Assembly (NCBI RefSeq): GCF_023806635.1
Contig: NZ_JAMTDQ010000113.1
Coordinates: forward strand, 1 to 49,713
Direction of reading: 5' to 3'
Source of the DNA: Accumulibacter sp.
GTDB lineage: Bacteria; Pseudomonadota; Gammaproteobacteria; Burkholderiales; Rhodocyclaceae
DNA: 49,713 bases
The position numbers and the translations under genes are program-made. Positions 8,133-18,000 of this stretch are shown here, piece after piece; the stretch's first letter is position 1, and each line of letters starts with the position of its first letter. The notes beneath the pieces were generated by a model. The model was not told where the DNA came from. It searched no databases and saw nothing but the letters and a program-made list of their open reading frames with translations.

Positions 8133-8759
8133 TCACCTGCGAAGAGTCAGCCATTCGAATGGTGCGCCCTGATAACCACCCACGTCAAAGCTACGAATCC
8201 ATTGTTCAAGGTTTACAATCAGTTGTGCATCGTCAAAGGTGGTTAGGCCTATTCCAGTTTTACATAGAGGGCGGCCTTGCTGGTCTTTCAGTTCTTCGGG
8301 AAACTCTGGCCCCGCTCCTCCAAAATACACAAAATCATTGCTGATTAGAACCCTGTTGACCCCCGTATCGCGGGCGACATGGTCAGGGTTGAGCGAGCCA
8401 TCGGTGCGGGAGTGAAATGAATCGCGCTGCTGCCAGGCGGCCCCTGGCGCGGCCCTGAAGTAGATATTGTCCCCACAACTTTGCTTCCGACTGCCATTGC
8501 GGTACGGCTTCTTGGATTCAAACCGTGGATCTACGCCATATTCGTCAAATGTCATCGCCTCGGTGACACGCATCGCGTACACGAGATGCCCACCTCGTCG
8601 AACAGTTCGATCATTACTGCCGCTGCCGACTACCCAGTCACCGATGTCAGCGCCTCGGCGGATACTGGGTTTGCAGGTCGCAAGCGTGCAGTATCCGTAG
8701 AAGGGATTGGGTGCGAAACCACTGTCGTACCGCACCACGTAGGAGTGAATGCGCGCCAT
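8133..8759 (-). CDS. Nmad2-like nucleotide-modification-associated protein
   Basis: The 208-residue product matches the Nmad2 (nucleotide modification associated domain 2) family as I remember it: SYVVRYDSGFAPNPFYGYCT (6-25), then KPSIRRGADIGDWVVGSG, HLVYAMRVTEAMTFDEY and FVYFGG further on. Nmad2 proteins are known mainly from gene neighbourhoods with DNA- or nucleotide-modifying enzymes. Their biochemistry is not well settled, and a ligand- or modified-nucleotide-binding role is inferred. The start codon shares its A with the stop of the TIR gene (TGATG), and the MazG-like gene follows three bases after its stop. The three genes are therefore tightly coupled. Confidence 0.75.
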   Translation of the reverse strand: MARIHSYVVRYDSGFAPNPFYGYCTLATCKPSIRRGADIGDWVVGSGSNDRTVRRGGHLVYAMRVTEAMTFDEYGVDPRFESKKPYRNGSRKQSCGDNIYFRAAPGAAWQQRDSFHSRTDGSLNPDHVARDTGVNRVLISNDFVYFGGAGPEFPEELKDQQGRPLCKTGIGLTTFDDAQLIVNLEQWIRSFDVGGYQGAPFEWLTLRR

Positions 8760-9226
8760 CAGCAGGGATGCCGCTTGAGTGGAACCGGGGCGCAGGCGCC
8801 GCCGTCAGGATTTTCCCACGAGTCCTTCCCGTTGATCGCATCAATGATTGCATCACCATTCCAACCGACCAATGCATCGGCATATTCTTTTAGTGCATCT
8901 GGAAGTTCACACTCCTTCTCGCCATGCTCCCAAACACCAACAATACGCTTACCCTGTTTGGCCGCATATTCGATTTCCCAGTTCACCCAATCGCTGTCCT
9001 TGGTCTGAGGGGAAACGTAGCAAATGAACACTCCAGCCCAGTTGATGGCAGGCGCGAGGATCTGCGTCTTTATGTAGTGCTCATCTGTAGCATTGTTGAA
9101 TTTTCCTGTATGGATGGAGGAATCCCTGATTTCCATCCCCTTTGGAGCCAACAGATCCTTGAGCTTTTGGAGCCCGCGATCGTCCTTATGGACATGGCTG
9201 ATAAACATATTCCTTTTCTCTGTCAC
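8759..9226 (-). CDS. TIR-like (DUF1863/ThsB-type) protein coupled to the restriction operon
   Basis: The 155-residue protein is a single TIR-like domain: NMFISHVHKDD (6-16), GVFICYVSPQTKDSD (65-79) and W80-VNW-E84, which places a Glu at the catalytic position of TIR NADases. I chose the GTG at 9226 over the ATG at 9208. A strong GGAGG lies six bases upstream of the GTG, and the GTG overlaps the res stop in a GTGA. A C-terminal tail of about 40 residues contains Cys145 and Cys155. TIR proteins of this class make NAD-derived signals or deplete NAD. Its position at the head of the Nmad2/MazG/UDG genes suggests it is either the sensor or the effector of that module. Confidence 0.78.
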   Translation of the reverse strand: MTEKRNMFISHVHKDDRGLQKLKDLLAPKGMEIRDSSIHTGKFNNATDEHYIKTQILAPAINWAGVFICYVSPQTKDSDWVNWEIEYAAKQGKRIVGVWEHGEKECELPDALKEYADALVGWNGDAIIDAINGKDSWENPDGGACAPVPLKRHPC

Positions 9227-12200
9227 CTGTCACCTCCAAAGTTTTCACATGGTTTGAAGATCGTAGCCGCTTCTGCTAAAAGGTCGACGACAGAACGTTC
9301 TATCACGTAGCGCGCCGGATTCTCGCCGACCGCCAGGGCATGGAAATGCGCCTTGCCGCATTCGATCTTGGCGTTCTCCTTGTCGCGCAGGTCGTCGGTG
9401 AACAGACTGCTCTTGGTCTCCACGACGAAGTACAGGCGCTGCGTGCCGTCCTGCTCAACCAGTACCGCCCAGTCGGGGTTGTAGCTACCAAGCGGCGTCG
9501 GCACCTTGAACCAGCCGGGCAGTTTGGCGTAGAGCTTGATGGCTTCGTTCTTCTCCATCGCGTCGGCAAAGTCGCGTTCGGTGGTGGAGTCGTACACGAC
9601 GTGCTCGTAGATGGACTTCTCCGTGTCCATCAGCATGTTCTTGAGGTAACCGGTCAGCTCTTCCTGATCGAACAGTTCCTGGGCGTAAAAGTGGTCGTCG
9701 CCCAATTTCTGGTACTTGATACCGTCGACGAGCGCCAGCCGTTTGCAACGGTTGATCGTCTCCGCAGCGAGTTCAATGAACTGCTGCGGATTGCGCTTGA
9801 AGTCGTCCAGCCGCCCGCTGCCAGTCAGGATGCTTGTGATGGTGCGACGGGTAAGCTGGGTGCGATCCTGCAGGTCAGTAAGCAAGTCTGGAAGCTCGAT
9901 ATCCGACTCGTCCAGGACGACAGTTGCCGCGCCAGCTTTCTCTGTAGCCTCCACGCCTGCCTTGCCAATGGCGATGTCGGCCTTGCGCCACTGTAGACGC
10001 GCTTTTGCGATAGGCGGGGCCTTCTGCAAGGCGGCGATGCAGTCCGCCACCAGCTTTGCATTGTCGAAATGAACGCGGTATGTCGTCTGGTGCTTGATCC
10101 GATCCCACAGCGCCTTGAACTCGTCGCTCAGATAGATGGCTTTGCCTTCTTTGTCCTTGCGCAACGGAACCTGCTGGCGCTCGTCGGCGTTCTTGATTTC
10201 CAGACGGCCCGACACCTTGCGCAGCACCTCGGCGATCTGACTGCGCTGCGCGTCGAACTCCGTAGGTAGCGCAAGCGTTCCATCTTTTAGCGCAGTCTTC
10301 AGCGAGTCCTGCACCTTACCCTTTGCATCGATGTGGCCGGCGGCTTTCAGGTGCTCCCACAACGCCTTCGATCGATCAACGCCCAGAGGCACGGTCTGAC
10401 CGCCGGCGCCGGTAACGGCGATGGCGGCGAACTGGTGCTGCTCGACGATGCCAAAGCGGATGCCGGTATCGGCCTCGATTTCCTTCTGCAGGTTCTCGGC
10501 GAATTGCTCGTAATTCTCGGTCGCAATCACGGTCAGCGTATTGACCTCGAAACCACGCACCCGCTCACCGTGCTGGTTCACACAGAGACGCAGTCCACGA
10601 CCGATGGTCTGGCGGCGCTCGCGCTCGGTCTGAATGTCGCGCAGCGTGCAAATCTGGAACACGTTGGGGTTGTCCCAGCCTTCCTTCAGCGCAGAGTGGG
10701 AGAAGATGAACTTCAGCGGCGTCTCGAAAGCCAGTAGCTTCTCCTTCTCCTTCATGATGAGGTTGTAGGCACGCTCGGCGTTCTCACGGTTGCCAGCGGT
10801 GTTTTCGCTGGTGTCGGTCCAGCCGCCTTTCTTGTCGATGGAGAAGTAGCCGTTGTGGACTTCCTCGGCGGCACTCGCCAGGTCGATTTCGCCGAACAAA
10901 CTCTGATAGGCGGGCAGCTTGGCCGCGCGACGATATTCCTCTTCGAAGATGCGCGCGTAGTCGCCCTTCACCGGATTGCCATCGGCATCGTACTGGCGGT
11001 ACTTGTCCACTGCGTCGATAAAGAACAGCGACAGCACCTTGATCCCGAGCGGGCGCAGCCGCTTCTCCTTGTCGAGATGTTCCTTGATGGTGCGACGGAT
11101 CATTTCCCGCTGCACGGCTAGGGCGTCGACGTCGCCGTGGGCTTGGCCTAGCTTGAGAAAAGCCTCGCCGCCGGGGAAACGCAGCTCCAGAAACTCTTCG
11201 TCCTTGGCGGTATTGATCTCGCCTACGCGGAAATCGGCGTAGATCGGGCGCTTGGTGACCTGTTCCAAGTCATCGCCATCGGAAACGGTGAGTTCTTGTC
11301 GTTTCACGCCGCCTGCCGTTGCCACGTCGAGTTCCACGCGGGCAGAGATCGTGCCACGACGGCTGGCCACCGAAACCAGCCGGACAAACGGCTTGTTATG
11401 GGCATCCTCCACTGTGGCCGAAGCGACCTCGATCTGCTTCACCAGCTTGCGCTCGTAGGCATCCACGGCATCGAGGCGGAACACCATGTGGTGCTTGTCC
11501 ACGTGGGTGGCGGAATAACGCAGCGTGCACAGCGGATTCATCGCATCGAGCGCGGTCTTGCCCGCGCCCGTCAGGCCGCCGTCCACGCTCTGCGGCTCGT
11601 CGACGATCACGACGGGCCGCGTCGCTTTGATCAGATCGATAGGCTTCTCGCCGCCGGTCTTTTCGCTGTCCTTGTAGAGGTTGTTGACGTCCTTCTTGTT
11701 GATGGCCCCGACCGTGACCACCATGATCTGGATGTTCGAGCTGGTAGCGAAGTTGCGCACCTGGCCGAGCTTGCTGGAATCGTAGAGGAAGTAGTCGAAG
11801 GGTACGCCGGCATAGAGCCCCTTGAAGTGCTCCTCGGTGATCTGCAGGGTCTTGTAGACGCCCTCCTTGATCGCCACCGACGGCACCACGATGACGAACT
11901 TCGAGAAACCATAGCGCTTGTTCAGCTCGAAGATGCTGCGCAGGTAGACGTAGGTCTTGCCGGTACCGGTTTCCATCTCGACGGTGAAATCGCCCGAGAC
12001 AAGCATGCCGGAAGGTGGCAGACCGCCACGCAACTGGATGTCGGCCAGGTTCTGGTGCAGCTCGTCGTCCAGCAACGTGAGGCGATTGCCGACCCCCAAA
12101 TCGGACTCGGCAACACCCAGCGTCATTTGCTGCGGCACGGTGCCGGGGGACATATCGTCGGCAGTGGCGGGCGGCGCCTTCATCGTCACCGTGAATTCCG

Positions 12201-12294
12201 TGCGACATACCTCCTGGCCACGGAACAGGTCGCAGACGGCCTCGATGGCTTGCAGCTGGTAGTCGAGATTGGGCTCGAAGTGCAGTTTCATCAT
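9223..12294 (-). CDS. res: Type III restriction endonuclease, Res subunit
   Basis: The start is one of two adjacent ATGs (12294 or 12291), seven bases after the mod stop, with GAGGG upstream. The product has 1023 residues, usual for Res. Superfamily II helicase motifs are visible: ETGTGKT (108-114), the DEPQ variant of motif II in VIVDEPQS (232-235), and the arginine-finger region GRGLRL. The C-terminal nuclease has the PD-(D/E)XK pattern YNPDWAVLV then YFVVETKS (about 940-961). With Mod it cleaves DNA after ATP-driven communication between inversely oriented unmodified sites. The 3' end overlaps the downstream TIR gene by four bases (GTGA). Catalytic motifs look intact. Confidence 0.93.
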   Translation of the reverse strand: MMKLHFEPNLDYQLQAIEAVCDLFRGQEVCRTEFTVTMKAPPATADDMSPGTVPQQMTLGVAESDLGVGNRLTLLDDELHQNLADIQLRGGLPPSGMLVSGDFTVEMETGTGKTYVYLRSIFELNKRYGFSKFVIVVPSVAIKEGVYKTLQITEEHFKGLYAGVPFDYFLYDSSKLGQVRNFATSSNIQIMVVTVGAINKKDVNNLYKDSEKTGGEKPIDLIKATRPVVIVDEPQSVDGGLTGAGKTALDAMNPLCTLRYSATHVDKHHMVFRLDAVDAYERKLVKQIEVASATVEDAHNKPFVRLVSVASRRGTISARVELDVATAGGVKRQELTVSDGDDLEQVTKRPIYADFRVGEINTAKDEEFLELRFPGGEAFLKLGQAHGDVDALAVQREMIRRTIKEHLDKEKRLRPLGIKVLSLFFIDAVDKYRQYDADGNPVKGDYARIFEEEYRRAAKLPAYQSLFGEIDLASAAEEVHNGYFSIDKKGGWTDTSENTAGNRENAERAYNLIMKEKEKLLAFETPLKFIFSHSALKEGWDNPNVFQICTLRDIQTERERRQTIGRGLRLCVNQHGERVRGFEVNTLTVIATENYEQFAENLQKEIEADTGIRFGIVEQHQFAAIAVTGAGGQTVPLGVDRSKALWEHLKAAGHIDAKGKVQDSLKTALKDGTLALPTEFDAQRSQIAEVLRKVSGRLEIKNADERQQVPLRKDKEGKAIYLSDEFKALWDRIKHQTTYRVHFDNAKLVADCIAALQKAPPIAKARLQWRKADIAIGKAGVEATEKAGAATVVLDESDIELPDLLTDLQDRTQLTRRTITSILTGSGRLDDFKRNPQQFIELAAETINRCKRLALVDGIKYQKLGDDHFYAQELFDQEELTGYLKNMLMDTEKSIYEHVVYDSTTERDFADAMEKNEAIKLYAKLPGWFKVPTPLGSYNPDWAVLVEQDGTQRLYFVVETKSSLFTDDLRDKENAKIECGKAHFHALAVGENPARYVIERSVVDLLAEAATIFKPCENFGGDR

Positions 12295-12301
12295 CGAACC
12301 C

Positions 12302-14227
12302 TCACAGACTGCGCACGTTCTGGATGCCGTGCTGCTCCAGGATCGCTGCGAGATTGGTCTTGGCCACGTCGTCGGCAAAGGCGCTGTCACGGAACACGCA
12401 GGTTGTGTCCCCAGCAGGCGCGAGTTCTTCGTGCCAGGCGACGATGCCTTGCGCCAGCAGCTCTACATCGTCGAGGGAAATGCTTTCGGCGAGGCAGGCC
12501 ATCAGCACGCCGCTGCCCACCGAATACACGTAGCGGCCCGCGATCGAGCGCTTCTCGATCGGCACGCACAGGTCGAGCCCCAGCTTGAGCAACAGCTCGT
12601 AGAGGATGTCCGACTCAGTACGGCCGTCCACCAGATGGTCCTGGTGGGCAAACAGGGTGTGCTCCAGATCGGCTGGGTTCGGGCTCCAGGCGCGGATGTT
12701 GGAGGTGTCGAGTTTGAAGACACGGAAGCCGGTGTCGCCGGTGAACATCGGATTGTCGGCTTTGATCTTGGCGGCAGCGCGACGCAGACGCTCCTTGGTC
12801 AGTTCGGCGATAGTTCTGGGTTTGCCAAGCTTGTCGCAGAAGTCCGCAGCCACTTTTTGATCTGCGGTCGCTGGATCCAGTGGCTCCGGAAGTTGAACCA
12901 ACACGAATCGTCGACTACTTGAGTCCGCAGCGTTTCGCAGAAAAGTTGCGTGCCCAGTCGTTCCTGAGCCAGCAAAAAAATCGAGAACAATGTCCTCCGC
13001 TTCCGCAGCCTGCTCGATGAGGCTAGCTACCAAGCCAGTTGGCTTGGGAAAGGAAAATACTCCCGGTCCCAGAAGGCTATTGACGTCTCTTGTTCCATCT
13101 GCGGTGCTGAATTCCGTAATAACCGAGCTCATGTTCTTATAAAGGCTCCGCATTTCATTCAAGAACAGCTTGTGACGTGGCCGCCCGTCACCATTCGAAG
13201 GGAACAAGATCCTCCCTTCAGTGATCTTCTGGGACATCGTCGATTTTTCGTAGCGCCACCCCTTCGGTGGGCAACCGTAATTGATGCCCGTTTTCGGGTC
13301 GATCAGATCGTAGTGGAGGTTGGGGCGAGACTCTTTCGTGGCTAGTCCAGTTAGATCAGCACTTCGCCACGGCCCCCTCGGATCGTCATCTGGATTCGAA
13401 AACTTCTCTACATCCTTTTCAGATCCACGAAGTGCAACTTGATCGCCGCGTGAATAGCAAACGACGTACTCATGGTCAGTAGAAACGCCCGTTTTCGCAC
13501 GAGTGTCTTCACTCACCCGAGACTTCCATACGAGCTGTGCAACGAAATTTTCTTCGCCAAAAACGTCATCGCACAGTCTGCGTAGATTCTCCGCTTCGCC
13601 GTCATCAATGCTGACAAATATGAAACCATTGTCCTTCAATAGGTTTCGGGCCAGCTTCAACCGCGGATACATCATGTTTAGCCAGTCAGTATGAAACCGC
13701 CCGCTGGCCTCGGTGTTGCTGCTGATTTTCTGCCCGCCTTCGACCTGCCCGGTGAGCTCCAGATAGTTCTTGATGTTGTCCTGAAAGTTGTCCGGGTACA
13801 CGAAATCCTTGCCGGTGTTGTACGGCGGATCGATATAGATGAGCTTGACCTTGCCCGCGTAACTCTTCTGGAGGAGCTTGAGCACCTCGAGGTTGTCGCC
13901 TTCAATCATCAGGTTCTGGGTGCTGTCCCAATCCAAGCTTTCATCCGGGCATGGGCGAAGCGTGCCGTTCGAGGGGGTGAGCGCTAGTTGCCGCGCGCGG
14001 CGCTTGCCATGCCAGTTGAGGCCATACTTTTCGTCGGCATCGGTAACGGTTGCATCGCCGACCAACGCTTTGAGTACTTCCACATTGACCGCTGCGCCGT
14101 TTGGTCCTTCGCTGATCAACTCAGGGAATAGGGCTTTGAGCTGGGCGATGTTGCCGGCCACCAGATCAGCGGATTGGGCCTCGGGGCTGGTCGCTTCAAG
14201 TTTTTGCATATTCTTTTCCATCGTCAT
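12302..14227 (-). CDS. mod: Type III DNA methyltransferase, Mod subunit
   Basis: The protein has up to 641 residues. In-frame ATGs at 14227, 14221 and 14209 are all possible starts and none has a strong ribosome site. The order of motifs is that of beta-class adenine methyltransferases: DPPYNT (133-138, motif IV) comes before DFFAGSGTTG (416-425, motif I, SAM binding). The variable target-recognition region lies between them, at about residues 200-390. Mod sets site specificity for both methylation and cleavage. That central region (about 12950-13680) is visibly AT-richer than both flanks, as if a recognition domain had been swapped in. DUF4391 lies 11 bp upstream and res seven bases downstream. 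Confidence 0.92.
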   Translation of the reverse strand: MTMEKNMQKLEATSPEAQSADLVAGNIAQLKALFPELISEGPNGAAVNVEVLKALVGDATVTDADEKYGLNWHGKRRARQLALTPSNGTLRPCPDESLDWDSTQNLMIEGDNLEVLKLLQKSYAGKVKLIYIDPPYNTGKDFVYPDNFQDNIKNYLELTGQVEGGQKISSNTEASGRFHTDWLNMMYPRLKLARNLLKDNGFIFVSIDDGEAENLRRLCDDVFGEENFVAQLVWKSRVSEDTRAKTGVSTDHEYVVCYSRGDQVALRGSEKDVEKFSNPDDDPRGPWRSADLTGLATKESRPNLHYDLIDPKTGINYGCPPKGWRYEKSTMSQKITEGRILFPSNGDGRPRHKLFLNEMRSLYKNMSSVITEFSTADGTRDVNSLLGPGVFSFPKPTGLVASLIEQAAEAEDIVLDFFAGSGTTGHATFLRNAADSSSRRFVLVQLPEPLDPATADQKVAADFCDKLGKPRTIAELTKERLRRAAAKIKADNPMFTGDTGFRVFKLDTSNIRAWSPNPADLEHTLFAHQDHLVDGRTESDILYELLLKLGLDLCVPIEKRSIAGRYVYSVGSGVLMACLAESISLDDVELLAQGIVAWHEELAPAGDTTCVFRDSAFADDVAKTNLAAILEQHGIQNVRSL

Positions 14228-14238
14228 TCGTTCGATAT

Positions 14239-15045
14239 TTAAAGCTGTTGGCGCGCGGAGGCCAGTTCGGCCAATACACGCTTGAGCGCAAGGTTCAGTT
14301 CCACCTGTCGCGCCAGTTGTTTTTCTTTCGCCGCCAGCGTGCGCAAGCGGGTCGCCTCAAGTTCCAGACGTTCGCATTCCTGCAGGGCCTGGCGGCGCGC
14401 AGCGGCCTGTTCGGGGCTGTCAGCCGCCTTGAAGTTTCCCGTCAGCCTCGCCGCCAACAAGGCCTGCACGCTATCCATCCAGCCCTGATACAAGCCAAAC
14501 AGTGTCGCCTGAGGCTGGCTGGCCAGGGACAGGGCAGACGTGAACGCGCGGAGTACATCGGCAGACGGCGCATCGTCTGGCAGGGATGCGGACACCACAC
14601 CACCGTCCAGCACGACCTTGCCGGCCTCGTTCTGCGCCCAACGCTTGTGCGCCAGCGACAGCGTTAGGCGCTGCCCGGTGTGAAGCAGCAATAGCACCGG
14701 ATACGGCACTGCGCGATGCAAAAGTTCGGTGAGGCGGACTGCATTTGGGGGTTTGGCCTCCCCTTTGTCGGATGCGCCGCGCAGCGTCAAGGTAAGCACG
14801 GCGATCTCCAGGTACTCGCGCAGGTCGTCGCGGTAGTCGGATACGCCTACGGTGGTCGGCTTGAGCGCTGCCACCCACTGGATTTCTTCTATACCCTCAT
14901 TGATCAGGCGTTTGTCGGCCGCCGTGGGCGCGCCGTTCTCCAACAGTAGCTTCTTCGGTACGCGCTGATCGACCCGGCAACCGTCAGGCAAGCCCAATGC
15001 CAGGATGATGTCTTGCGCCGCCAACGTCGGCCCCCTCTTGTTCAT
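14239..15045 (-). CDS. DUF4391 family protein
   Basis: The 268-residue product matches DUF4391 as I remember it, a family often found next to SNF2-like helicases and type III Mod/Res genes. It starts MNKRGPTLAAQDIILALGLP, and the N-terminal half is globular (VPKKLLLENGAPTAADKRLI at 29-48). The last 60 residues are a likely coiled coil, with dense Glu, Arg and Leu. No catalytic motif is evident. The ATG overlaps the helicase stop in an ATGA. I infer a structural or adaptor subunit that links the helicase to the Mod/Res complex; this has not been shown. Confidence 0.7.
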   Translation of the reverse strand: MNKRGPTLAAQDIILALGLPDGCRVDQRVPKKLLLENGAPTAADKRLINEGIEEIQWVAALKPTTVGVSDYRDDLREYLEIAVLTLTLRGASDKGEAKPPNAVRLTELLHRAVPYPVLLLLHTGQRLTLSLAHKRWAQNEAGKVVLDGGVVSASLPDDAPSADVLRAFTSALSLASQPQATLFGLYQGWMDSVQALLAARLTGNFKAADSPEQAAARRQALQECERLELEATRLRTLAAKEKQLARQVELNLALKRVLAELASARQQL

Positions 15046-18000
15046 GGGGTATCGACCTCGGCCAGGACCACCAGAAAGGCCAGCACCTCGAAGTCGTTGC
15101 TGCCGGCGAACTCGCCCTTGATGGCGTGGGTGCCGCCCGGCGAAAAGAGGCTGGCCACCGCCCTTTCCTCGTTCTTGCCGACGACCGAAGCCACGCTTGC
15201 TGCGAGCAGCTTTTGCGCGCGGCGCATGTCCTCGCCGTGCTTGGTGACCTTGTCAAAACGGGCGCAAGCGCCAGCGTCGGGTAGCTCCCGTCCCAAAGCC
15301 AGACGTTTGAGGCGGTCGAGAACGCGTTTGGCTTGCGTATAGGGCAGCAGCACAGTCCCGTCATCGCCCACGTGAACGAGGTAGTGCGGTGCCAACGGGT
15401 AGTCGGACTCCTTGGCCTTGCGCGCCGCCGGCCCCTCGGCGCGCAGGCAGAAGATGACGCCGGGCGGGATGTCGGCGTCGATGGTGGTGGTGACCGCGTA
15501 GGCGCCCAGCGGCTGGTTGTCCAGTTTGCCGGGATGCGCCTTGAGGTACTGGGCCAGATCGATACGGAAGTCGGTGAGTGTCAGATCGGTGATCGAGACA
15601 CCGGTGGACAGGTCTTCCAGATCGATGACCGTATCCTGCAATTTGAGCAGTTGCTTGCGCCGGTACTCCAGATCGTTCATCGGGTTGCCGGACTGCTGCT
15701 CGATGAGGTTTTCCTCGCCAGTAGCGGAAACATCCAGCAGCACCATCCGTCCGCTTACGCGTTGCTCCAGGTTGATGTATTCCTCCAGCTCGATGTTGGG
15801 CCAGAAGTTGACCAGCTGGATGCGTTCGTTTGGGGAGCCGATACGGTCGATCCGGCCGAAGCGCTGGATGATGCGCACCGGATTCCAATGGATGTCATAG
15901 TTGATTAGCCAGTCGCAGTCTTGCAGGTTCTGGCCCTCGGAAATGCAATCCGTGGCGAACAGCAGGTCCAGCTCGCCTTCGGTGGCCAGTTCGGCTGGGC
16001 GTTCCTTGGAGCGTGGCGAGAATGTCGTGAGGATGGATGCCAGATCCTTGCGCAAACTCGGCAGCGTGCTTTGGTTGCGACCGGAGCCGGTGACCAGCGC
16101 CGATTCGATTCCGAGCGTGGTCTTGGCCCACGGCGCCAGCTGCGCGTAGAGGTACTCGGCGGTGTCGGCGAAAGCGGTGAAGACAATGATCTTGCGGTTG
16201 CCCGCGTTGATCGGGCTGCGGCACTTGTTCTCTATCATGTCGCGCAGGGCGGTCAGCTTGGCGTCTCGCGCGGAATCGACTTGCATGGCCGCTGCGAGCA
16301 GCGTAGCCAGTCGGTTGCGATCTTCAACCAGATCCTGCTTCCAGCGAATGAGGTCAACGTCACTGAGCAATACCTTGACCTTTCGTCCGACCAGTAGGGT
16401 CTCAAACTCGGGATCGTCGATGTCGACGTCGGCGATGTCGATTTCCTCAACGTCGTCAGCATGCGCTTCGATATGCGCCAGCGTGGCCTCTACATCCCGA
16501 AGTTGGCGCTGGACGGTGAGCGTGAAGGACGACACCGCGCTTTCCATGCGCTTGAGCACGTTGACGCGCAGGAGATGGATCAGGCTCTCTTCGCGGTCGA
16601 CTTGGCGGAAGTAACTTTCGCCGCCGCGGATTTGAGTGCTGTACTTCGCGTCATAGGCTGCCTGCTTGTGCGGCAGGACGTAGCGCAATGGCGCATAGCT
16701 GGCCAGATTAAGCCGCCGGATTTCGAGGTTGATGTCCCGGATGCTACGGAACTCGCCGGCACGGTCAACATCGGCCTTGATGTTGATCGGCGGCAGACGA
16801 TCCGGGAAGCGGCCCGTCTCGCCGGTGCCGTAATACTTCTCGATATGCCTGCGCGAGCGGGCGATGGTGAGGTGGTCAAGTAGGGTGAAATAGTCGAAGC
16901 CCAGCATCTCGACCAGTCTCGCAGGCGTTTTCTCGGACTCGTCAAGGTTCAACCACCGGTTGAACTGGGCCTGCGCCTTGCGGGTGGTTGCCTCGATGCT
17001 GGCAATGCCGTGCTCCAGCAAGGCGGTGTCGTCGCCTTCCGTGACGAAGGCGATCTGGTTGCGCAGATCGGCGAGGCGGTTATTGACTGGCGTGGCCGAA
17101 AGCATCAGGACGCGCGTCTTGACACCCTCCTGGATGATCCTGCGCATCAGCCGGTCATAGCGGGATTCCTTGCCCTTGTGCGTGGCCTTGTTGCGGAAGT
17201 TGTGGGACTCATCGATAACCACCAGATCGTAGTTGCCCCAGTTCACGTGCGACAGGTCGATGTCGCCGGACGTGCCGCCGTCGCGCGAGAGGTCGGTGTG
17301 GTTCAGGACGTCGTAATTGAAGCGATCGGCCGCCAGGACGTTGCGCTTATCGTTGGCCTTGTACAGCGTCCAGTTGTCGCGCAGGCGCTTGGGCGCCAAT
17401 ACCAGCACGCGGTCGTTGCGCAGCTCGTGGTACTTGATGATCGCCAGGGCCTCGAAGGTTTTGCCGAGGCCAACGCTGTCGGCAATGATGCAGCCCCCGA
17501 AGCGGTTGAGCTTGTCAATGGCGCCCACCACGCCATCGCGCTGGAACTTGAAGAGCTTCTTCCACACCACCGTATTGCGGATACCTGTGGCGGACTTGAC
17601 GATGCGCTCCTCGTCCATCTCGTCGCCGCTGTCGCGAAACAGGTGATGCAGGATGAGCGTATAGAGGGTGAACGGATCGCGGTGCTCACCCATGGCGCAC
17701 AGGGCTTGAATCAAGGCGCTGCGGGTGTCGGGTTGACGGGGCATGGCCGCCCACTGTTGTTCGAGCCACTTGGCAAGTTGCGTGGCTTCGTCAGCGGATT
17801 CGGATGCCTGGATCAGGCTCATTGGATTACCGGGAGTCAGCCCGAGGCCATCGGTGCTGAAAGCGAATGAGCCCAACACGACTTGCGCGGGCGTCGCGTC
17901 GGAATTGCGCATTACCGCTGCCCCCTGAGGCACCGGCCCCAACGCCCGGCGCAACTCGACCTTGTCGGTGATCCACTTCGCGCACTGGTTTGCCAACCAA

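Noticed and set aside
11296-12588. A 430-residue plus-strand open frame antisense to res
   Set aside because: Res motifs on the minus strand are intact and the frame crosses the res/mod junction.
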